From contig JAIOJX010000031.1 of the NCBI GenBank assembly GCA_022376925.1, forward strand, positions 135,302,854 to 135,366,853: a stretch of DNA of 64,000 bases. The letters run 5' to 3'. Positions within the stretch are counted from its first letter, which is position 1, and each line of letters begins with the position of its first letter. The stretch is from Tragulus kanchil (Eukaryota > Chordata > Mammalia > Artiodactyla > Tragulidae). Below are positions 41,900-52,745 of the stretch, in pieces. The notes below the pieces were generated by a model that did no database searches, was not told where the DNA came from, and saw only the letters and a program-made list of their open reading frames with translations. Both the position numbers and the translations under genes were made by a program.

Positions 41900-43700
41900 T
41901 GCTTGGCGACACTTCCATCTGATAATTTATCCTATAAATACTCCCTGTGGGTCCACTTGGAGCAGAACTCTGTGTAGAAAGAGACAGAGCCCCTCCTGGA
42001 GAGGACAAGGCGGGGTCAGTTCCCATCGGACAAGCTGTGCCTCGCCAGGGACACATGGACTGTCTACTCTTTTAAAAACGCATCCTTGTTTCTCACTTTG
42101 ATATTGATTTCTCATTTGAATCCTTTCTTCTCTGCAATCACCCTCTGTGTTTTGTCTTCTAACTTTATTGAGGCCTTCAACGGCTAAGTCAAAGATCCCA
42201 CTTGGTAAATGTCACATTGCACTTGAAAATACGTTGATTATTCTCAAATACCTTTTGATGTCAATTTCTAACATAATCCCACAGTGATAAGGGAATAGAC
42301 TCTGCAGGATTTCAATATCTTTAGACCATAAAAACTTTGTCCCTTGTTTTATGTCCCTGGATATGTTTCAGGGTCTCCCAGATTATAGTCTATGGGAACT
42401 TGAATAGACTTTCGGAAGGGCAGACCTCACACCCAGATGAACCTCATCAGAGTCTGTCTGTCATATTGCTTGTCCGTTCCTGTGCAGGGACTTCCTGGTG
42501 GCTCAGCGGAAAACCCGCTTGCCAATTCAGGAGACACAGGAGCCTCAAGTTCCATCCCTGGGTCAGGAAGACCCCCTGGAGAAGGAAATGGCTACCTACT
42601 CCAGTATTCTTGCCTGGAGAATCCCATGGACAGAGGAGCCTGGCAGGCTACAGCCCACGGGGTTGCAAGAGTAGGACACAACTGAGAAACTACACAACAG
42701 CATTGTTATTCTGAGGACCCTTCATCTCTCCTGAAAACCATTCCATCATCCAGGCCCCACTCCCCCTATTAAGATCGTATTTAAACTTAAATTCCAGGCC
42801 ACCTCAGGAAGCCATTCATTTTCCCCTGGGTCTCTCCCATGGTAATAAACTTCTGTTTTCTCTGTCGTTAATCTTTTATTACAGGGGTCTCAGCCAAGAA
42901 TTCAGAGGGTAGAGAGAAAATTATTTTTTCCTCCCCTATATTATGTTCTTCCTGTAGAGATCAGGGTCTGCTTGGCGACACTTCCATCTGATAATTTATC
43001 CTATAAATACTCCCTGTGGGTCCACTTGGAGCAGAACTCTGTGTAGAAAGAGACAGAGCCCCTCCTGGAGAGGACAAGGCGGGTCAGTTCCCATCGGACA
43101 AGCTGTGCCTCGCCAGGGACACATGGACTGTCTACTCTTTTAAAAACGCATCCTTGTTTCTCACTTTGATATTGATTTCTCATTTGAATCCTTTCTTCTC
43201 TGCAATCACCCTCTGTGTTTTGTCTTCTAACTTTATTGAGGCCTTCAACGGCTAAGTCAAAGATCCCACTTGGTAAATGTCACATTGCACTTGAAAATAC
43301 GTTGATTATTCTCAAATACCTTTTGATGTCAATTTCTAACATAATCCCACAGTGATAAGGGAATAGACTCTGCAGGATTTCAATATCTTTAGACCATAAA
43401 AACTTTGTCCCTTGTTTTATGTCCCTGGATATGTTTCAGGGTCTCCCAGATTATAGTCTATGGGAACTTGAATAGAGTTTGGATCCTACTGTTGTTGTGT
43501 GAAGATTGTATACATCTGAATTATGCTGAACTGGTTCACAGTGCTTTTCTACTATCTCCTACTTTTCTGTCTATTTATTCCATTAATTTTTGAATGTTTG
43601 ATATTGAAACTCCAACTAAAAGATCTGCAGTTATCTAAAAAATTGTAACACACAGTGAAACTCTATATAACCTTGTTCTGTATTTTCCAAGTCTCCTATA
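41900..43700 (-). mobile_element. Old L1 ORF2, antisense
   Basis: Reverse-ORF2 text: 'tgatattgatttctcatttg', 'atgtcaatttctaacataat', 'cttgaatagagtttggatcc', 'gctgaactggttcacagtgc'. Its first 1.1 kb is doubled. The part from 43405 is paralogous to 4205-4905, including the unusual continuation 'ccttgttctgtattttccaa'. Confidence 0.65.
42487..42697 (+). mobile_element. Bov-tA SINE, doublet copy
   Basis: Copy of 41415-41628. Confidence 0.9.
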
Positions 43701-43903
43701 AATATGCTATAATACTTCTGCAGTTTAAAAGTAAAAAAGAAAGAGAAAAAATACAAAAAAAAAAAATGAACCCCTGGAATGTGCTACATCTTGACTGTGG
43801 GGATGATCACACACTTATGTACATTTGCCAAAAAACACTAGTTGTACCCTGGCAAAGGCTGCATTTTGTTGTAAGTACACAATACATCCGTAAGTTGTCT
43901 TTC

Positions 43904-44179
43904 TTTTTTTTTAAATTTATGGCCACTTTTACTGGTCTTTCATTTATTTCTTTTCATCCATCTTTGTTCTTTGGCCTGTGTGGGCCTCTTATTGCAGTGG
44001 CCTCTCCTGTTGCAGAGCACTGGCTCTGGGTGCACGCGCTCCAGAGCACTCGCTTGTAATTGGACACATCAGTCTAGCCTCTCCACGGCATGTGGGATCG
44101 TCCCATGCCAGGGATCGATACAGTGCCCCTTGCAGTGCAAGGCAGACTCTTTATCCACTGGACCACCAGGGAAGCTCCA
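43904..44179 (-). mobile_element. CHR-like SINE, 'gaggcc-tail' type
   Basis: Flanked by 'taagttgtctttc' (43891) and 'taagttgtccttt' (44180). The minus-strand 3' end reads 'gaccagtaaaagtggccata' after the ATAAAT run. Confidence 0.88.
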
Positions 44180-44204
44180 TAAGTTGTCCTTTACCAAGAT
44201 ACAT

Positions 44205-44480
44205 ATATATATATATAATTTTGACCTCTTATATTGGATTTTTATTTATTTATTTTCATCTATCTTTATTTTTTGGCCTGTGTGGGCCTCCCATTACAGT
44301 GGCCTCTCTTGTTGCAGAGCACCGGCTCTGGGTGCACGTGCTCCAGAGCACTGGCTCATAACTGGACACATCAGTCTAGCTGCTCCACCGCATATGAGAT
44401 CTTCCTGGGCCAGGGATTGAACCGGTGCCCCTCGCACTGCAAGGAGGACTCTCTACCCACTGGACCACCAGGGAAGCCCT
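44205..44480 (-). mobile_element. CHR-like SINE, 'gaggcc-tail' type
   Basis: Flanked by the 10-bp repeat 'caagatacat' (44195-44204, 44481-44490). The minus-strand end reads 'ccaatataagaggtcaaaat' and then (AT)n. It sits directly beside the previous member of the same subfamily. Confidence 0.88.
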
Positions 44481-44495
44481 CAAGATACATTTCTG

Positions 44496-44634
44496 GGGGG
44501 ACTTCCCTGGTGGTCCAAGTTGTGTTAAGACTCTGTGACTCCACTGCAGAGGACACAATTCAGTCTCCAATTGGGGAACCACTTCACATGACCAAAAAAC
44601 AAAAAAATAATAAAAGTTAAAAAATAAAATAAAC
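44496..44634 (+). mobile_element. CHR-type SINE (short)
   Basis: 'gggacttccctggtggtcca', 'caattggggaaccacttcac', A-rich tail. Confidence 0.85.
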
Positions 44635-44739
44635 ACATTTCGGAGCACTGTCAAAATTTTACTCTCTGAGTCTCTGTGAACCTGGAAAGACATCCCGTGT
44701 GTCAGAAAGAGCTGCTGATTCAAGCAGTGTCTTCTGGGG

Positions 44740-45400
44740 ATGAGGTGCCACGTGACTGCTTCAGTCGGAAGCCGACAGACACTGCCACAGAAAACAGGCT
44801 ATCATGGGAGACAGGTAGTAATGTCAGGACGCCAGGGGGCCAAGACTGTGGGTATAAAAGAACGGGGCGTGGGCAGGAGGGGCTGCTCTGTTAGATCTGG
44901 TGCCCAGAGGCAGGGAGGCTGCAGCGAGGCCTCTGCGCAGGAAGAACAAGTCAGGGGGCTTCTCCGGGAAGACAGAGTGAAGGATTCAGGAGGTGAGGGC
45001 TGGCTGGGGGTAGGAGGTGTTCTCCCTGGCACCCAGGGGGTTAATTTATGTGGGTCACTGAGAGGTTGCAGAGAGGCTAATGCACTCAAAGATTTTTATT
45101 ACCTACATTTCCATAAGGAAGGGGCAAGTCATGAAGGACTGCGGGGTGGGGGTGCCAGGGGGTCAGGAGGGAGAGGGAAGTCTAGCCAGTCCTTCACTGG
45201 GATTTCCATAGGAAAGGCAAGGAAGGAGAGAATGAACAGTTTAGGGGTGGCTAGTTCGAACAACTCCTCAGGCTTTGGGCTCCAGTGCCTGGTACCTGGC
45301 TGGGTAGCAGAATTAGGGGCTCGTTGTGTGAGGGTCAGGTCAACAAGGTGTTTGGGGGCTAAAGGCTCTGGGTTTGTTAGTTTGGATATGAATGAAGCTT
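44740..45400 (+). other. Unique GC-rich region with long open frame, probably not coding
   Basis: A 269-codon frame (44740-45549), the longest in the window, runs through here. Its last 45 or so codons are read-through of an antisense Bov-tA SINE, and the rest is Gly/Arg/Ser-rich without a recognisable domain. A TATA element lies inside the frame. The sequence could also be an unrecognised LTR. Confidence 0.35.
44831..44993 (+). promoter_or_regulatory. TATA-type promoter candidate with a possible first exon
   Basis: 'ggtataaaagaacggggcg' places TATAAAAG at 44853-44860. 'gccagggggcc' lies 12-22 bp upstream and resembles a CTCF core. A consensus-like splice donor 'cagaggtgagg'-type site (AG before GTGAGG at about 44993) follows about 110 bp after the expected start. 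It could be an LTR promoter instead of a host one. Confidence 0.35.
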
Positions 45401-45407
45401 GTTGTGT

Positions 45408-45617
45408 TTACTTGCTCAGTCATGTCTGCCTCTTTGTGACCCCGAGGAGTGTAGTCCGTGAGGCTCCTCTGGATGGGATTCTCCAGGCAAGAAGACTGGA
45501 GTGGGTTGCCATTTCCTTTTCCAGGGGATCTTCCCAAGCCAGGGATTGAACCCGTGTCTCTTGAGTCTCCTGCATTGGCACACAGAATCTTTACCAGTGC
45601 ACCACCTGGGAAGTCCA
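45408..45617 (-). mobile_element. Bov-tA SINE (left arm of inverted pair)
   Basis: 'acttgctcagtcatgtctgc' to 'gtgcaccacctgggaagtcc'. Confidence 0.9.
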
Positions 45618-45647
45618 AAGATGCTTGTAAGGCAACTTTTTTTGAGC

Positions 45648-45862
45648 TTCCCTGATGGCTCAGCGGGTAAAGAATCTGTCTGCAATGCAGAAGATGCAAG
45701 AGACATGGTTTCAATTCCTGGGTCGCGAAGATTCCCTGAGAGAAAGGAATGAGTACTGCTCCAGTGTTCTTGCCTGGAGAATCCCATGGGCAGAGGGGCC
45801 TGGTGGGCTACAGGCTTCGGGTTCACAAAGAGGTGGACACGACTGAGCGACTAAACACACCC
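45648..45862 (+). mobile_element. Bov-tA SINE (right arm of inverted pair)
   Basis: 'gagcttccctgatggctcag' to 'gacacgactgagcgactaaa'. Confidence 0.92.
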
Positions 45863-46139
45863 AGGTATCCTTAGGAGGTATCCTTAGGACCTAGGTAGCC
45901 CTTGGAGGAGGGGCAGCCTGTGAACAACCGCCCCGACCCCCTCAGATGTCAAAACATCACAAGATACAGAAAATAAAAACATAGTTAAGAAAGGTGAACA
46001 GTGGAAGGAGGAGAGATGAATTCCGATGCTGACTGTATAGACGTCCACTTTCATGGGGGAGGAGACTTTCCAAGTCCAGGCAGAAATGAGGTAGCTGGTA
46101 GTCCTTCCCCTGCCCACACCGGGACCCCTGAGACACAGC

Positions 46140-46640
46140 ACTCCCTCCAGCCACAAGCATGCATTAGGTTCCTACTATATGCTGGACCACCACGACGATG
46201 AAACCACACAGAATCGGTAGCTAAACCATGGAACCTTCCAGTCTCTGATGCTCTTGAGCTTCAGCTGCAATTTCCATGGCAACAGCCTCAGCCAATCAGC
46301 ATTGGAGGAGCACAGATTGCATGATGGGACAGCCTGGGTTCCCAGGCGGACAGGGGAAAGATGGTAAACTCTTCAGGCTGCTGGCTGGACAGGGGAGGTT
46401 AGATTAAGTCCTTTATACACATTAAAATGGAAGAGTGGAGTCGAACAGCGGTGGGGAACACGGGTAGAGTTGGCGCACTGGCTTTGCAGAATTTTAAAGG
46501 AACCGCTAATCTACTGCAAGCCCCGGGGCGGTATAAACGTGGCCTCTCCTCATCGCTCCTTCACAGAGTCAATCAACAGACACCACCTGAATCCCACTGT
46601 GCACCAGGCCCTGTCCTAGGTATAGGGGCACCCTTATGAA
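46140..46640 (+). other. X-box repeat unit I (first copy)
   Basis: Upstream block 'ttcctactatatgctggacc' (46169), 'cttcagctgcaatttccatgg' with the box at 46270-46283, CCAAT box 'agccaatcag' right after (46290), then 'cggtataaacgtggcc' at 46529 and the downstream block 'gtgcaccaggccctgtccta' at 46600. CCAAT and TATA-like elements beside the X-box are promoter-like (the X-Y arrangement). Confidence 0.6.
46270..46283 (+). promoter_or_regulatory. RFX X-box candidate with adjacent CCAAT, unit I
   Basis: ATTTCCATGGCAAC followed after 8 bp by CCAAT. An X-box next to an NF-Y CCAAT box is the known RFX/NF-Y pairing. Copy at 47428-47441. Confidence 0.55.
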
Positions 46641-46727
46641 ACTGTTTTCGTGACAATTGCTTATTTACTTAGGCTTTCTTTGAATGCAGGGCTTGTCCAT
46701 TCCTTTCCAGGATCTCCCTGAGTTTAG

Positions 46728-46776
46728 CTCCTGCATTGGCACACAGAATCTTTACCAGTGCACCACCTGGGAAGTC
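46728..46776 (-). mobile_element. Bov-tA SINE stub at doublet junction
   Basis: Only the tRNA-head complement 'tgcattggcacacagaatct' remains; its left end is the junction. Confidence 0.8.
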
Positions 46777-46805
46777 CAAAGATGCTTGTAAGGCAACTTT
46801 TTTTG

Positions 46806-47020
46806 AGCTTCCCTGATGGCTCAGCGGGTAAAGAATCTGTCTGCAATGCAGAAGATGCAAGAGACATGGTTTCAATTCCTGGGTCAAGATTCCCTGAGAG
46901 AAAGGAATGAGTACTGCTCCAGTGTTCTTGCCTGGAGAATCCCATGGGCAGAGGGGCCTGGTGGGCTACAGGCTTCGGGTTCACAAAGAGGTGGACACGA
47001 CTGAGCGACTAAACACACCC
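46806..47020 (+). mobile_element. Bov-tA SINE, doublet copy
   Basis: Copy of 45648-45862, shorter by three bases ('gggtcaagattccc'). Confidence 0.9.
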
Positions 47021-47297
47021 AGGTATCCTTAGGAGGTATCCTTAGGACCTAGGTAGCCCTTGGAGGAGGGGCAGCCTGTGAACAACCGCCCCGACCCCCT
47101 CAGATGTCAAAACATCACAAGATACAGAAAATAAAAACATAGTTAAGAAAGGTGAACAGTGGAAGGAGGAGAGATGAATTCCGATGCTGACTGTATAGAC
47201 GTCCACTTTCATGGGGGAGGAGACTTTCCAAGTCCAGGCAGAAATGAGGTAGCTGGTAGTCCTTCCCCTGCCCACACCGGGACCCCTGAGACACAGC

Positions 47298-47800
47298 ACT
47301 CCCTCCAGCCACAAGCATGCATTAGGTTCCTACTATATGCTGGACCACCACGACGATGAAACCACACAGAATCGGTAGCTAAACCATGGAACCTTCCAGT
47401 CTCTGATGCTCTTGAGCTTCAGCTGCAATTTCCATGGCAACAGCCTCAGCCAATCAGCATTGGAGGAGCACAGATTGCATGATGGGACAGCCTGGGTTCC
47501 CAGGCGGACAGGGGAAAGATGGTAAACTCTTCAGGCTGCTGGCTGGACAGGGGAGGTTAGATTAAGTCCTTTATACACATTAAAATGGAAGAGTGGAGTC
47601 GAACAGCGGTGGGGAACACGGGTAGAGTTGGCGCACTGGCTTTGCAGAATTTTAAAGGAACCGCTAATCTACTGCAAGCCCCGGGGCGGTATAAACGTGG
47701 CCTCTCCTCATCGCTCCTTCACAGAGTCAATCAACAGACACCACCTGAATCCCACTGTGCACCAGGCCCTGTCCTAGGTATAGGGGACTGGAAAGGAAAA
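47298..47800 (+). other. X-box repeat unit I, doublet copy
   Basis: Copy of 46140-46640 with the full-length right end. Confidence 0.55.
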
Positions 47801-48009
47801 TAGAAACAGGCACTTTATGAAACTGTTTTCGTGACAATTGCTTATTTACTTAGGCTTTCTTTGAATGCAGGGGCTTGTCATATATGTCAAAGTGTAACTC
47901 TGTCATGAATTATGTCCACACCCAATACACATTTAGTAATAGGTGGCATAGAGATGGAAATAAATATAGTCTACACGCGACTGAAATGGAATTAAAAGAT
48001 GCTTGCTCC

Positions 48010-48520
48010 TTGGAAGGAAAGCTATGGCAAACCGAGACAGCCTATTAACAAGCAGAGCTATCACCTTGCTGACAAGGATCCTTCTAGTCAAAGCTGTGGT
48101 CTTTCCAGTAGTCATCTATGGAGGTGAGAGCTGGATGATAAAGAAGATAAAGAGCACCAAAGAATGGATGCTTTCTAACTGTGGTACTGGAAAAGACTCT
48201 TGCGAGTCCTTTGGACAGCAAGATCAAACCAGTCAATCTGAAAGCAAATCAGCCCTGAATATTCATTGAAAGAATTGGTGCTGAAGCTGAAGCTCCAATG
48301 CTTTGGCCACCTAATACAAAGAGACAACTCATTGGAAAAGGCCCTGATGTTGGGAAAAATAGAAGGCAGAGGAGAAGGGGGTGACAGAGGATGAGATGGT
48401 TGAATGGCATCCCTGACTCGATGGACAGGAGTTTGAACAAACTCTGGGAGACAGTGAAGAGGAGAGGAGCCTGGCATGCTGCAGTCCATGGGGTTGACGA
48501 GTCAGACATGACTGAGCACG
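48010..48520 (+). mobile_element. BovB ORF2 end and 3' terminus
   Basis: 'tcaccttgctgacaaggatc', 'ggtctttccagtagtcatct' and 'ggtgagagctggatgataaa' encode the C-terminal part of the RTE ORF2. The tail reads 'gtcagacatgactgagcacg'. Frames are broken, so it is inactive. Copy at 49138-49648. Confidence 0.9.
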
Positions 48521-48840
48521 CCATTCCCAGTGCTGCTGCTGCCTCCTCCGTACCCATCCAAACACGACAGAGCCCTGGCGTTTTCTCCCCACGATGTCTC
48601 CTACCTGAGGTCACACTATCTATCTTTCCACCTTCTCTGTTGGCCTCCCGCCCTCCTTACATGTTCTCAAAGGAAAACCTGACCGTTTTGCTCCCTGAGA
48701 AAAACATCTGTGGGCTCCCTCTGGTCACAGGGAAGGACCATGCACACTACACCCTTCAGGCAATGGTGGCTCTGCACTCCAGTGTGGAAGAAATTCAGGG
48801 ACGGCACCAGAGAGACATGACGTATGGACCACATCCTTAA
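48521..48840. other. Unique sequence after BovB
   Basis: No repeat recognised. An open frame that starts in BovB runs through it (48391-48840), but only its BovB part has meaning. Doubled at 49649-49968. Confidence 0.35.
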
Positions 48841-49033
48841 AGAAATAGTTATATAGATTAATTTGGCCGCACCTGGCCTTAGTTGCATCACGCAGGATCT
48901 CATAGTTGCAGCATGTGGGATCTGGTCCCCTGACCAAGGATTAAACTGGCCCGTCTGCACACTGGGAACAGGGAGCCACTAGGACTGAACCCAGCCCTGC
49001 GCTGGGAGCTCAGAGCCACCAGCAAAGTCCTGG
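48841..49033 (-). mobile_element. CHR-type SINE with 15-bp target-site duplication
   Basis: 'ggaccacatccttaa' flanks it exactly (48826-48840, 49034-49048). The body reads 'ggccgcacctggccttagtt', 'gttgcagcatgtgggatctg'. Copy at 49969-50161. Confidence 0.88.
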
Positions 49034-49137
49034 GGACCACATCCTTAAGATTGCTTTCACAGTGATTTTTCCTTAGGTGGCATAGAGATGGAAATAAATA
49101 TACACCGACTGAAATGGAATTAAAAGATGCTTGCTCC

Positions 49138-49648
49138 TTGGAAGGAAAGCTATGGCAAACCGAGACAGCCTATTAACAAGCAGAGCTATCACCTTGCTGA
49201 CAAGGATCCTTCTAGTCAAAGCTGTGGTCTTTCCAGTAGTCATCTATGGAGGTGAGAGCTGGATGATAAAGAAGATAAAGAGCACCAAAGAATGGATGCT
49301 TTCTAACTGTGGTACTGGAAAAGACTCTTGCGAGTCCTTTGGACAGCAAGATCAAACCAGTCAATCTGAAAGCAAATCAGCCCTGAATATTCATTGAAAG
49401 AATTGGTGCTGAAGCTGAAGCTCCAATGCTTTGGCCACCTAATACAAAGAGACAACTCATTGGAAAAGGCCCTGATGTTGGGAAAAATAGAAGGCAGAGG
49501 AGAAGGGGGTGACAGAGGATGAGATGGTTGAATGGCATCCCTGACTCGATGGACAGGAGTTTGAACAAACTCTGGGAGACAGTGAAGAGGAGAGGAGCCT
49601 GGCATGCTGCAGTCCATGGGGTTGACGAGTCAGACATGACTGAGCACG
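49138..49648 (+). mobile_element. BovB ORF2 end, doublet copy
   Basis: Copy of 48010-48520 at offset 1128. Confidence 0.9.
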
Positions 49649-49968
49649 CCATTCCCAGTGCTGCTGCTGCCTCCTCCGTACCCATCCAAACACGACAGAG
49701 CCCTGGCGTTTTCTCCCCACGATGTCTCCTACCTGAGGTCACACTATCTATCTTTCCACCTTCTCTGTTGGCCTCCCGCCCTCCTTACATGTTCTCAAAG
49801 GAAAACCTGACCGTTTTGCTCCCTGAGAAAAACATCTGTGGGCTCCCTCTGGTCACAGGGAAGGACCATGCACACTACACCCTTCAGGCAATGGTGGCTC
49901 TGCACTCCAGTGTGGAAGAAATTCAGGGACGGCACCAGAGAGACATGACGTATGGACCACATCCTTAA

Positions 49969-50161
49969 AGAAATAGTTATATAGATTAATTTGGCCGCAC
50001 CTGGCCTTAGTTGCATCACGCAGGATCTCATAGTTGCAGCATGTGGGATCTGGTCCCCTGACCAAGGATTAAACTGGCCCGTCTGCACACTGGGAACAGG
50101 GAGCCACTAGGACTGAACCCAGCCCTGCGCTGGGAGCTCAGAGCCACCAGCAAAGTCCTGG
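49969..50161 (-). mobile_element. CHR-type SINE, doublet copy
   Basis: Copy of 48841-49033 including the target-site duplication. Confidence 0.86.
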
Positions 50162-50197
50162 GGACCACATCCTTAAGATTGCTTTCACAGTGATTTT

Positions 50198-50640
50198 CCT
50201 TAATTTTATTTTTAAATTAGAGGATAACTGCTTTACAATGTTGTGTTGGTTTCTGCCATATGTCTACATGAATCAGCCAAAGGTACACATGTCTCCTCCC
50301 TCCCACCCCACCCCTCCAGCTTGTCACCGAACATTGGCCTTGAGTTCCCTGTAGCTTACAGCAAATTCCCACAAGCTGTCTATTCTACACGTGATCGTGT
50401 ATATGTTTCAAGGCTGTTCTTTCAAATCATCCACCCTCACCTTCCCCCATGAATGGATAAGGAAGCTGTGGTACAAATACACAATGGAATATCACTCAGC
50501 CATAAAAGGGAATGCATTTTAGTCAGTTCTAATGAGGTGCCTGAACCCAGAGCTTGTCATGCAGACTGAAGTAAGTCAGAAAGAGAAAAACAAGCATCAG
50601 CACATATTAACACACATATATGGAATCTAGAAAGATAGTA
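50198..50640. mobile_element. L1 3' end with internal inversion
   Basis: 50198-50450 is antisense ('gaggataactgctttacaat', 'gtttctgccatatgtctaca'), while 50451-50640 is sense ('gaatggataaggaagctgtg', 'tatcactcagccataaaagg', 'atatatggaatctagaaaga'). This is the usual pattern of L1 5' inversion on insertion. Confidence 0.75.
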
Positions 50641-51415
50641 CTGTGCGATCCTACCCACTGGGCAGCGATGAAGACACAGGCCCTTTACAGACAGCAAGCA
50701 ATGCCTAGGAACATGTGTGCACTTACACACAAATTCAGCTGCAGTATGACCCAGTTGAAACTCTTCCGGCTGCTCCACAGTGACATGTGGGATGCACACA
50801 GGTGTTCAGCTCAAAGAAAGCTAGCTGAGCAGGTCTTGTGTGTCAGGCACAGTGATGGATATTCACCACTACAGGCCGCTGCCTTCCACAATCAGGGGAA
50901 CAAGACTGGATGCCCTAACATTAGGAGGACATTTTCTTGAGTCTGTTCTAGAGGTCATGCTCTGGCAGTAGCACTGGTACCTTGACACAGCTTTATATAC
51001 TGGAAAGGGGTGTCATGAGCCATGCTCAGCTGCTTCCAAGAAAACCATTAAGTCCTTTTGATCGATGGCAACGTGTGTAGAGCTTGGGCATTTAAGTCAT
51101 GACTTAGGAGAATGTTTGTAGGTGGAAGCTGACCAGCTGACCCCCTACTGCAGCCTGTGAGACCCACGGAAACTGAGATGGCAAGTGCATCAGTTGGATG
51201 TCTCTGCGTCTGTGATCATTCGTTACACAGCAGAAGATAACTGATACATCTGCTGACTGAGTGGATGGACAAGTACCTAAACAAGAGGTACTTCGTTGGG
51301 TTCACAGTTAGGGTCCCCATTAGATAAACGAATCGCGGCGATTTGCCAATGACTACACTTGACCCCGATATCAGTGGCACCAAAATCTGGTTTTTAAAAG
51401 TTGACATCCTGAGGA
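50641..51415. other. Unique or unrecognised old repeats
   Basis: A stretch near 51190-51250 ('gcagaagataactgatac') looks like an old transposon end, but I cannot name it. No gene seen. Confidence 0.3.
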
Positions 51416-51418
51416 GGG

Positions 51419-51627
51419 GGCTTCCCCAGTAGCTCTGGGGCAAGGCACCCATCTGCGAATCCAGAAGATGCAGGTGACTTGAGTTGGATCCCTGGGTCAG
51501 GAAGATCTCGAGGAGGAAATGGCAACCCACTCCAGTCTTCTTGCCTAGAGAATCCCACGGACAGAGGAGCCTGGCGGGCTACAGTTCATGGGGCTGCAAG
51601 AGTTGGACACGACTGAGCGACTGACAC
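51419..51627 (+). mobile_element. Bov-tA SINE
   Basis: 'gggcttccccagtagctctg' to 'gacacgactgagcgactgac'. Confidence 0.92.
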
Positions 51628-51769
51628 TTTTCCCTGGGGAAGTAGCCTTCTGAGGAGAACCCATGCAAAAAACCTGCCCTACATCTAGCCCTGGGCGGAA
51701 CACTGTGAGTGCATTACTCTTCGAGTGCTTCTGTCTGAGGAAGACCAACTGTGTTACCGGGCACAAAGA

Positions 51770-52020
51770 CCCACATTTTAATTCCTTCATTTACTGTAAA
51801 GCAAACATACCATGTGAGTTCAGAGCCAGGAAAATCCCTACCTCCAAGGCTCTCTATACTCCTTTACAGCCCCTTCCCTTCTCAACGCTGGCTGCAGTTT
51901 CCATGGTAACAGCCCAAGCCCCCGCTTCTGATGCAAAAGCCCCATAAATGCTCCAGAGGGAAATACAGCCACTGACGTACTAGACCCGGAGAACCCCTAA
52001 GATGGGGAGACTCTTAAAGT
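51770..52020 (+). other. X-box repeat unit J (first copy)
   Basis: 'catttactgtaaagcaaac' and 'gagttcagagccagg' form the upstream block. 'cgctggctgcagtttccatgg' carries the box at 51897-51910. TGACGTA lies at about 51973. The downstream block is not evident before the duplication. Confidence 0.55.
51897..51910 (+). promoter_or_regulatory. RFX X-box candidate, unit J
   Basis: GTTTCCATGGTAAC; copy at 52559-52572. Confidence 0.55.
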
Positions 52021-52083
52021 TGCAGGTGTCTCAACAGCAGTTCAAGCACACTTACAAGAAAAATACATTTTACTGTGGTAACT

Positions 52084-52290
52084 ATACATGTCTCTGATGG
52101 CTCAGATGGCAAAGAATCCGCCCACAATGCAGGACACCCAGGTTCAGCTTTCTGGGTCCGGAAGATCCCCTGGAGGAGGGCACCATAACCCACTCCAGTA
52201 GTTTTTCCTAGAGAATCCCACGGACAGAGGAGCCTGGCGGGCTACAGTTCATGGGGCTGCAAGAGTTGGACACGACTGAGCGACTGACAC
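52084..52290 (+). mobile_element. Bov-tA SINE spanning the doublet junction
   Basis: The head 'tctctgatggctcagatggc' belongs to one element; the last 85 bp are identical to the end of the SINE at 51419, so it is a hybrid. Confidence 0.85.
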
Positions 52291-52745
52291 TTTTCCCTGG
52301 GAAGTAGCCTTCTGAGGAGAACCCATGCAAAAAACCTGCCCTACATCTAGCCCTGGGCGGAACACTGTGAGTGCATTACTCTTCGAGTGCTTCTGTCTGA
52401 GGAAGACCAACTGTGTTACCGGGCACAAAGACCCACATTTTAATTCCTTCATTTACTGTAAAGCAAACATACCATGTGAGTTCAGAGCCAGGAAAATCCC
52501 TACCTCCAAGGCTCTCTATACTCCTTTACAGCCCCTTCCCTTCTCAACGCTGGCTGCAGTTTCCATGGTAACAGCCCAAGCCCCCGCTTCTGATGCAAAA
52601 GCCCCATAAATGCTCCAGAGGGAAATACAGCCACTGACGTACTAGACCCGGAGAACCCCTAAGATGGGGAGACTCTTAAAGTTGCAGGTGTCTCAACAGC
52701 AGTTCAAGCACACTTACAAGAAAAATACATTTTACTGTGGTAACT

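Larger units (their letters stand above)
41348..43476 (+). repeat. Head-to-tail doublet 13, offset 1072 to 1068
   Basis: Copies 41348-42419 and 42420-43476. Differences are single-base homopolymer losses ('ttccctgg' to 'ttcctgg', A6 to A4, G4 to G3). The end of copy 1 ('gactttcggaaggg') is a corrupted 'gagtttggatcct'. Confidence 0.9.
45567..47878 (+). repeat. Head-to-tail doublet 14, offset 1161 to 1158
   Basis: Copies 45567-46727 and 46728-47878 cover X-box unit I. Copy 1 has lost about 20 bp near 46628 ('ggggcacccttatg' against 'ggggactggaaagg...'). Its last 40 bases are unlike copy 2. Confidence 0.9.
47941..50197 (+). repeat. Head-to-tail doublet 15, offset 1134 to 1128
   Basis: Copies 47941-49074 and 49075-50197. 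The start of copy 2 has 'atatacaccgactg' for 'atatagtctacacgcgactg'; otherwise the copies are virtually identical. Confidence 0.9.

Noticed and set aside
44740..45549. 269-codon open frame, longest in the window
   Set aside because: Its C-terminal part is antisense Bov-tA read-through and the rest is low-complexity Gly/Arg/Ser without a domain; a TATA element lies inside it.
48391..48840. 149-codon frame starting [12 protein letters not shown]
   Set aside because: The start is the C-terminus of BovB ORF2 and the rest is chance read-through; the second copy is only the doublet.
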